In this document: one piece after another, positions 58,843-64,000 of the stretch
How the letters are laid out: each line of letters opens with the position of its first letter
Numbering within the stretch: position 1 is the stretch's first letter
Origin: Haloarcula halophila
Lineage (GTDB): Archaea > Halobacteriota > Halobacteria > Halobacteriales > Haloarculaceae
Assembly: GCF_029278565.1 (NCBI RefSeq)
Contig: NZ_CP119559.1
Location: 1,240,001-1,304,000 of the forward strand
Length of the DNA: 64,000 bases
Direction: 5' to 3'
Notes under the pieces: generated by a model
The model's database searches: none
What the model saw: only the letters and a program-made list of their open reading frames with translations
What the model was told of the DNA's origin: nothing
Position numbers and translations under genes: made by a program

Positions 58843-60225
58843 ATGACCGAGAGAGGGCCACTCACCGCCGTATCGCCGCTCGATGGCCGGTACGCCCGCT
58901 ACACCGAACCGCTCGTCCCGTACGCCAGCGAGCGGGCGCTGATGCGCGCCCGCGTCCAGGTCGAAGTCGAGTACCTGCTCGCGCTCGCGGACCTCGACGC
59001 GACACCGTTGACGGTCGGCACCGAGCAACGCACGACGTTGCGGGCGCTGTACGAGGAGTTCGACGACGAGGACGCGAACGTCGTCAAGCAACTGGAGACG
59101 GAGGGGTACGGCGAGTACAGCGCGACGAACCACGACGTGAAGGCGATCGAGTACTTCGTCCGCCTTGGGATGCCCGACGGCCTCGACGCCGACCACTGGA
59201 TCCACTTCGGGCTGACCAGCGAGGACGTCAACAACCTCGCCCACCGGCTGCTCGTCAAACTGGCCGTCGCCGACGTGTTGGTCCCGGAACTGCGCGAGAT
59301 CAGAGACACCCTCGTCGAGATGACCCACAGCTACGGCGACGTACCGATGCTCGCCCGCACGCACGGCCAGCCCGCGACGCCGACGACCTTCGGCAAGGAG
59401 ATGGCCGTCTACGCCTCCCGGCTCGGGAAAGCGATCGGTCGGATCGAGCGGGCCGCCGAGGATCTCTCGGGGAAACTCGCCGGTGCCTCCGGGACCTACG
59501 CCGCCCACCACGCCGCCTACCCGGACGTGGACTGGCCGGCGTTCTCGCGGGCGTTCGTCGCGGACCTCGGCCTGGACCACGAACCGCTGACCACGCAAGT
59601 CAACCCCTGTGACGACCTCCAGACCGTCTTCGACGCCCTCCGTGGCGCGAACAACGTTCTGCTTGACATGGACCTGGACATGTGGCTCTACGTCTCGGAC
59701 CGCTATCTCGGCCAGGAGGCCGTCGAGGGCGAGACGGGCTCCTCGACGATGCCACACAAGGTCAACCCCATCGACTTCGAGAACAGCGAAGGGAACCTCT
59801 CGAAGGCCAACTCCGATCTGACCTTCCTGGGCGACTACGTCACCAGTTCCCGCCTCCAGCGTGACCTCTCGGACTCGACGGTCAAACGGAACGTCGGCGC
59901 CGCCTTCGCGCACTGTCTGGTCGGCTACAGCAAGTGCCAGAACGGGCTGGCGAAGGTCGTCCCCAACGAGCAGGTGATGCGCACGGAGCTAGCGGAGACA
60001 CCGGAGATCATCGGCGAGGCCGTCCAGACGATCCTCCGCCGAGAAGGGTTCGCGGACGCCTACGAGCAGGTCAAGGAGGCGACCCGCGGCCAGCAGGTCA
60101 CGATGGCGGACTTCCAGGCGATGATCGACGACCTGGACGTGAGCGAGGACGTGCGAGCGGAGCTTTCGGCGCTGACGCCGACGGGGTATACCGGAATCGC
60201 CGAGCAACTCGCCGACGACGCCTGA
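58843..60225 (+). CDS. purB: Adenylosuccinate lyase
   Basis: Catalyses two steps of purine synthesis: SAICAR to AICAR, and adenylosuccinate to AMP. 460 aa. Fumarase/aspartase superfamily signature GSSTMPHKVNP with the flexible-loop Ser, and TSEDVNNLAH, ARTHGQPATPTTFGKEM and the opening AVSPLDGRYA are all present. The C-terminal helical bundle has the expected length. Its product AICAR is the substrate of PurNH encoded 3 kb away. Start ATG 58843. Confidence 0.97.
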   Translation: MTERGPLTAVSPLDGRYARYTEPLVPYASERALMRARVQVEVEYLLALADLDATPLTVGTEQRTTLRALYEEFDDEDANVVKQLETEGYGEYSATNHDVKAIEYFVRLGMPDGLDADHWIHFGLTSEDVNNLAHRLLVKLAVADVLVPELREIRDTLVEMTHSYGDVPMLARTHGQPATPTTFGKEMAVYASRLGKAIGRIERAAEDLSGKLAGASGTYAAHHAAYPDVDWPAFSRAFVADLGLDHEPLTTQVNPCDDLQTVFDALRGANNVLLDMDLDMWLYVSDRYLGQEAVEGETGSSTMPHKVNPIDFENSEGNLSKANSDLTFLGDYVTSSRLQRDLSDSTVKRNVGAAFAHCLVGYSKCQNGLAKVVPNEQVMRTELAETPEIIGEAVQTILRREGFADAYEQVKEATRGQQVTMADFQAMIDDLDVSEDVRAELSALTPTGYTGIAEQLADDA

Positions 60226-60287
60226 TCGGTACCTCCCCAGGACGTGATCGGAACGCTCACCACAGGCCAGTCCAACCCTGGTGGTAG

Positions 60288-61598
60288 ATGGTCCTCGGCA
60301 CCGACACCCGCGTCCTCACGCTGGCGTTCGCCCGGATGGCCGACGCGCTGGGGAACTCGTTTCTCATCATCGTCCTCCCGCTGTACATCGCCAGCGGGCA
60401 GGTGACGCTGACCGGAATCGTCGGGAGCGAACTCTTCGGGTTCGTCCTCCGGGAGGAGACGCTGATCGGACTCGTGCTCTCGCTGTTTGGCCTGTTGAAC
60501 AGTTTCGGACAGCCCTTTACCGGTCGGCTCTCCGATCGGACGGGCCGACGGCGAGCGTTCGTGCTGACGGGACTGGTGCTGTTTGCGATCGGCAGCGCCG
60601 CCTACCCGTTCCTGTCGAGTTACTGGGCCGTCCTGGGTGCGCGCGCGTTCCAGGGGATCGGCGCCGCCTTCACGATCCCGGCGACGATCGCGTTGGTCAA
60701 CGACTACGCCGAGAGCGACAGCGAGCGCGGGGGGAACTTCGGCGTGTTCAACACCTTCCGGCTGATCGGGTTCGGCTTCGGCCCGATCGTCGCCGGCATC
60801 GTCATCACCGGTGGACTCGCTGCCGAGGGCGTCGTCGTCTACGACCTGTTCGGGACCGCGCTCTCGGGGTTCAACGCGGCGTTTGCCGTCGCCGTCGGCG
60901 GTGCCCTGCTCAGTTTCGTGCTCGTCGCGGTGCTCATCAGCGACCCGCCCGTCGCCGCCGACGCGGCGAGCAAGGACCTCTCGATCGCCGTCATGGACCC
61001 CGACGGACGGGGACTGGACTCGGTGTTCGTCCTCGGGATCGGCACGTTCCTGATGGCGACGACGATCGCGCTGTTTGCCACGCTAGAAGGCCCGATCCGG
61101 ATGCGTCTCGACGAGTCGACGTTCATGTTCAGCGTCCAGTTCGCCGCCGTCGTCATCGCCAACGTCCTCCTGCAGGTCCCGATCGGCCGGGCCAGCGACC
61201 GGATCGGCCGGCGGCCGTTCGTCGTCGCCGGCTTCGTCGTCCTCGTGCCGGCGGTGTTCGCACAGGGCGTGGTCACGGACCCGTGGCTGATGCTGGCCGC
61301 GCGGTTCGTCCAGGGGATCGCCGTCGCGCTGGTGTTCGCGCCGTCGCTGGCGCTGGCCGGCGACCTGGCGGGCGAGCGCGGGTCGGGGACCACCCTCTCG
61401 GTGCTGACGATGGCGTTCGGGCTCGGGGTGGCTGTCGGTCCGCTGGCCTCCGGGGTCCTGTTCAACCTCGGTGGGTTCTCGACGCCCTTTACCGTCGGTG
61501 CCGTCCTCGCGCTGGTGGCGCTGGTCCTGACCTACACCCAGGTGAGCGAGACGCTCACCGAGGCCGACGGGCGCGTGGAGCCGAACCCACAGGACTGA
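60288..61598 (+). CDS. Major facilitator superfamily transporter
   Basis: 436 aa with about 12 membrane segments arranged in two halves. The MFS loop 2-3 motif GRLSDRTGRRRAFVL is conserved, with a matching GRASDRIGRRPFVV in the second half, confirming the pseudo-two-fold repeat. An N-terminal VLTLAFARMADALGNSFLI starts the protein, and a short cytoplasmic tail ends it. Substrate unknown; drug- or sugar-type MFS. Start ATG 60288. It converges on the M20 peptidase gene. Confidence 0.88.
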   Translation: MVLGTDTRVLTLAFARMADALGNSFLIIVLPLYIASGQVTLTGIVGSELFGFVLREETLIGLVLSLFGLLNSFGQPFTGRLSDRTGRRRAFVLTGLVLFAIGSAAYPFLSSYWAVLGARAFQGIGAAFTIPATIALVNDYAESDSERGGNFGVFNTFRLIGFGFGPIVAGIVITGGLAAEGVVVYDLFGTALSGFNAAFAVAVGGALLSFVLVAVLISDPPVAADAASKDLSIAVMDPDGRGLDSVFVLGIGTFLMATTIALFATLEGPIRMRLDESTFMFSVQFAAVVIANVLLQVPIGRASDRIGRRPFVVAGFVVLVPAVFAQGVVTDPWLMLAARFVQGIAVALVFAPSLALAGDLAGERGSGTTLSVLTMAFGLGVAVGPLASGVLFNLGGFSTPFTVGAVLALVALVLTYTQVSETLTEADGRVEPNPQD

Positions 61599-61614
61599 CC
61601 GGAACGCGACGGAT

Positions 61615-62805
61615 CTACAGGAGCCGTTCGGCGGTCTCACGGACCGCCCGCGCCGCGGTCCGGACCGCCGAGAGCCGGACGTACTCGCGGTTCGAGTGTG
61701 CGACCGCGCCGGCGTCGTCGCTCAACTCGCCCGGACCGAAGACGACCGTCGGCCCCCGCTGGGCGAAGTAGGAGGCTTCGGTCGCGGCGCCGAAGGGCCG
61801 GACATCACCGCCGCTGGCCTCGCTGAGTGTGCGAACCAGCGGGTCCGTCTCGTCGGTGGCGAAAGCCTCCGGAAACGGCGTGTCGGGTCTGATCAACTCC
61901 ACGGAGAGCGCCATCCCGTCGGGCAACCACTGGCCGAGATGGTCGGCGAGGTCCGAACAGAACTGGTCGCTCGTCTCGGGCGGGACGCTCCGACGGTCGA
62001 ACGTGATCGTACACTCGGCCGGTACCTGGTTGGTCGCCTCGCCGCCCTCGATCATCGAGGCTGTCAGGATCGGCCGCCCCAGGACGTCGTGATCGGCGGG
62101 ACCGCGCTGCTCGTCGTAGCTCTCCATCGCCTGGAGCACGGGCGCGGCCGCTCGGATCGCGTTCCGCCCGCTGCCCGGGTCCGCCGCGTGGGCGCTCTCG
62201 CCGTGGATGGTGACGGTCCCCTCGAACTGGCCGCGGGCGGCGGTACAGACGTCCAGCCCGGTCGGTTCGCCGACGATGAACCCGTCGGCGTCGACCGTCT
62301 CGGCGAGGTGCGCCCCGCCGGTCTGTGTCGTCTCCTCGTCGATCGAGACCGCGAGCGTCACCCGCCCGTCGCCGGGGGCGACAGTGAGAAACGCCTCCAG
62401 CAGCGCAGCGAGCGGCCCCTTCGCGTCACACGCGCCGCGACCACAGACCACGTCGCCGGTATCTCGCGGTTCCCGCTGGTCACCGCTCGACTGTTCCGAG
62501 GCGGGGGGTCCCTCGTCCCCTTCGCCGCCGCTGCCGTCGACGGTCTCGTCGGGTCCGGGTGGCTCCGTGCGACGTTCGTAAGGGAGGTGGGGTGGGACGG
62601 TGTCGATGTGGGTGTTGAGCACGAGGTGGGTTCCCGCTCCCTTCCCGCGGGTCGCGACGACGTTACCCAACTCGTCGACGGTCGGGTCGACGCCGGCCTC
62701 CGTCAGCGTCTCGACGAGCAGTTCACGCATCGCATCGACGTCCTCGTGAGAGGGCGTCTCGACGGCCGCCCGGTGGAAGCTGTCGAGGTCGAACTCCCGT
62801 GTCAT
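61615..62805 (-). CDS. M20-family peptidase, probable succinyl-diaminopimelate desuccinylase
   Basis: 396 aa zinc hydrolase of the ArgE/DapE/ACY1 family. The metal ligands are visible: H in LNTHIDTVPP, D in GRGACDAKGPLAALL, EE in SIDEETTQTGG, E in VGEPTGLDV, and H in AHSNREYV. An acidic low-complexity insert of about 40 residues separates the first two ligands. Its ATG overlaps the lysA stop (ATGA), so the two form an operon; that context favours DapE, N-succinyl-diaminopimelate desuccinylation in lysine synthesis, although acetylated substrates are possible. Confidence 0.85.
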   Translation of the reverse strand: MTREFDLDSFHRAAVETPSHEDVDAMRELLVETLTEAGVDPTVDELGNVVATRGKGAGTHLVLNTHIDTVPPHLPYERRTEPPGPDETVDGSGGEGDEGPPASEQSSGDQREPRDTGDVVCGRGACDAKGPLAALLEAFLTVAPGDGRVTLAVSIDEETTQTGGAHLAETVDADGFIVGEPTGLDVCTAARGQFEGTVTIHGESAHAADPGSGRNAIRAAAPVLQAMESYDEQRGPADHDVLGRPILTASMIEGGEATNQVPAECTITFDRRSVPPETSDQFCSDLADHLGQWLPDGMALSVELIRPDTPFPEAFATDETDPLVRTLSEASGGDVRPFGAATEASYFAQRGPTVVFGPGELSDDAGAVAHSNREYVRLSAVRTAARAVRETAERLL

Positions 62806-64000
62806 CGTTCGACCCGCGTCACGTCCGACAGCGTCTCCCGCTCCCGGACGACTCGCGTCTCGTCGCCCTCGATGGCGACCTCCGCGGGCCGGGGCTGGGA
62901 GTGGAACTGGTTCGCCAGTTCGTAGCCGTACGCGCCGGCGTTACCGATCGCCAGCAGGTCCTCCCGTTCGGGCCGGGCGACCGGCCGGTCCGTACAGAAC
63001 ACGTCGGCACTCGTACAGCACGGCCCGCCCACGGAGACAGGGTCGGCGTCCCGACCCGGCGCTGAGACGTTTCGGATCGGGTGGTAGGAGCCGAACATGG
63101 CCGGGCGGATCAGCGTCGCCAGGGAGGCGTCGACCCCCACGACGGTCGCCGCCGGCGTCTCCTTGATCGTGTTGACCGCGGTGAGGATCAGTTCGGCGTC
63201 GGCGACGACGTACCGTCCCGGTTCGAGTTTGATCTGCGCGTCGAGGTCACCCACCGCATCCCGGACCTTCTCGCCGACGACATCCATGTCGAGTGGCTCC
63301 TCGTCCTCGCGGTAGGGGACGCCAAAGCCCCCGCCGAAGTCGACGAACTCCAGGTCGTGGGACCGCTCGACGGTCCGCCCCATCTCGGCGACCTTCGCGA
63401 TGGCACGGCAGTGGTCGTCCAAGTCGTCGTGGAGGACGCCGCTGCCGGCGTGGGCGTGGATACCGACGAGGTCGAACCGGTCGTCGAGTTCCGCTGCGAG
63501 ATCGGGGACCTCGTCGTAGGGAATCCCGAACTTCGCGTCCTTGCCCGTCGCCACCTTCTCGTGGTGACCGGTACCGATACCGGGGTTGATCCGGATGGCG
63601 ACGCGGCCGTCGTATCCCCGGGCTTCGAGGCGGTCGAAGGTATCCCGCGCGCCCCCGGTGATCGTCAGTCCCGGGTGGTCGGCCGCCAGGTCGACGGCGT
63701 AATCGAGGTCGTGGTCCGGGGGGTTGACGGCGGTGTACTGGAGCGTGTCGGGATCGGCACCGGCGTCGATCGCTCGCTGGAGTTCCCCCCAGGCGGCACA
63801 CTCGATGTCCGCGCCCGTCTCCAGCAGCGTCGACAGCACCGCCCGCCCGGTGTGGGCCTTGGCGGCGTACATCACGTGGGCGTCGGGGAACGCCGCGGCG
63901 AACCGTTCGTAGTTCTCCGCGACGCGGTCGAGGTCGACGACGTACAGCGGCGTCCCGTGCTCGGCAGCGAGTCGGGACAGTCGGTCGTGATCCCAGTCCG
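62802..64000 (-). CDS. lysA: Diaminopimelate decarboxylase (N-terminus outside window)
   Basis: PLP-dependent decarboxylase that makes lysine from meso-diaminopimelate. The minus-strand frame stays open to the window edge (399 codons seen); the start is beyond 64000. The visible N-terminus reads on to MYAAKAHT, whose Lys forms the PLP Schiff base. The barrel has INPGIGTGHHEKV and FGIPYDEVP, followed by IHAHAGSG and the FDFGGGFGVPY-like FVDFGGGFGVPY. The C-terminal CTSADVFC carries the active-site Cys, followed by NAGAYGYE. The downstream gene overlaps by four bases and encodes the M20 enzyme. Confidence 0.96.
   Translation of the reverse strand, partial: DWDHDRLSRLAAEHGTPLYVVDLDRVAENYERFAAAFPDAHVMYAAKAHTGRAVLSTLLETGADIECAAWGELQRAIDAGADPDTLQYTAVNPPDHDLDYAVDLAADHPGLTITGGARDTFDRLEARGYDGRVAIRINPGIGTGHHEKVATGKDAKFGIPYDEVPDLAAELDDRFDLVGIHAHAGSGVLHDDLDDHCRAIAKVAEMGRTVERSHDLEFVDFGGGFGVPYREDEEPLDMDVVGEKVRDAVGDLDAQIKLEPGRYVVADAELILTAVNTIKETPAATVVGVDASLATLIRPAMFGSYHPIRNVSAPGRDADPVSVGGPCCTSADVFCTDRPVARPEREDLLAIGNAGAYGYELANQFHSQPRPAEVAIEGDETRVVRERETLSDVTRVER

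Noticed and set aside
1-64000. CRISPR arrays, transposases, integrases, rRNA genes
   Set aside because: No regularly spaced repeat array, no terminal inverted repeats with a transposase, no integrase-like protein and no rRNA-like stretch was found by reading both strands.

Overview
The window is high-GC, tightly packed archaeal chromosome, almost certainly from a halophilic archaeon (class Halobacteria, possibly Haloarculaceae). Reasons: very acidic proteins, TATA-type promoters about 25 bp upstream of leaderless starts, archaeal-type information genes (Mre11-Rad50, family-B DNA polymerase, archaeal prolyl-tRNA synthetase, XPB-like helicase), archaeal lipid G1P dehydrogenase, and a tRNA-Gln with a short intron after position 37. 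About 55 protein genes and one tRNA are supported. I see no CRISPR array, transposase, integrase or prophage. It reads as core chromosome with a few lineage-specific loci.

Layout. 1-4.2 kb (minus): part of a Tad-like type IV pilus/secretion operon, with the membrane platform protein cut by the left edge. 4.3-8.2 kb: mre11-rad50. 8.2-9.4 kb: three small haloarchaeal proteins. 9.5-12.3 kb: DNA polymerase B, divergent from a 63-residue protein through one shared AT-rich promoter. 12.3-13.1 kb: a DUF4166 protein. 13.2-16.8 kb: sufCBD for Fe-S cluster assembly. 17-19.5 kb: a small monooxygenase-like protein, a GNAT-like protein and a GH13 trehalose synthase/amylase. 19.7-20.8 kb: a ferritin-like + DtxR-family pair behind a possible 14-codon leader ORF, then tRNA-Gln. 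21-25 kb: a small membrane protein, an acetyltransferase with a zinc ribbon, an AT-rich spacer, an HD hydrolase, a LysE exporter and a long coiled-coil protein. 25-31 kb: a DUF371 protein, endonuclease III, aldo/keto reductase, DsbB, an ATP-grasp-like protein and prolyl-tRNA synthetase. 31-34.4 kb: a lipoprotein, a TetR regulator and a membrane protein with matching operator-like sites, and a CBS protein.

34.5-39 kb: glutamate synthase large subunit. 39-45 kb: an SDR epimerase, a TrmB regulator downstream of a Tat-exported GH3 beta-glucosidase, and G1P dehydrogenase. 45-50.5 kb: a degenerate Nudix protein, an S9 peptidase, a glycosyltransferase and an XPB-like helicase. 50.5-56.2 kb: a FolC-FolP fusion, two membrane proteins and a PurN-PurH fusion. 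56.3-60.2 kb: a membrane protein, an eIF2B-like protein, a PrsW-like protease and adenylosuccinate lyase. 60.3-64 kb: an MFS transporter, then a dapE-like/lysA operon cut by the right edge.

Metabolic themes are de novo purine synthesis (PurNH, PurB), folate, lysine by the diaminopimelate route, ammonia assimilation, Fe-S assembly and redox or metal handling. The most promising loose ends are regulatory: the possible leader ORF before the ferritin/DtxR pair, paired TetR operator-like sites, a hairpin at the predicted 5' end of the coiled-coil mRNA, and the AT-rich repeat-bearing spacer at 22 kb. No wholly new multi-gene system is obvious. The pilus operon at the left edge, with its two unnamed accessory proteins, is the closest to under-described machinery.
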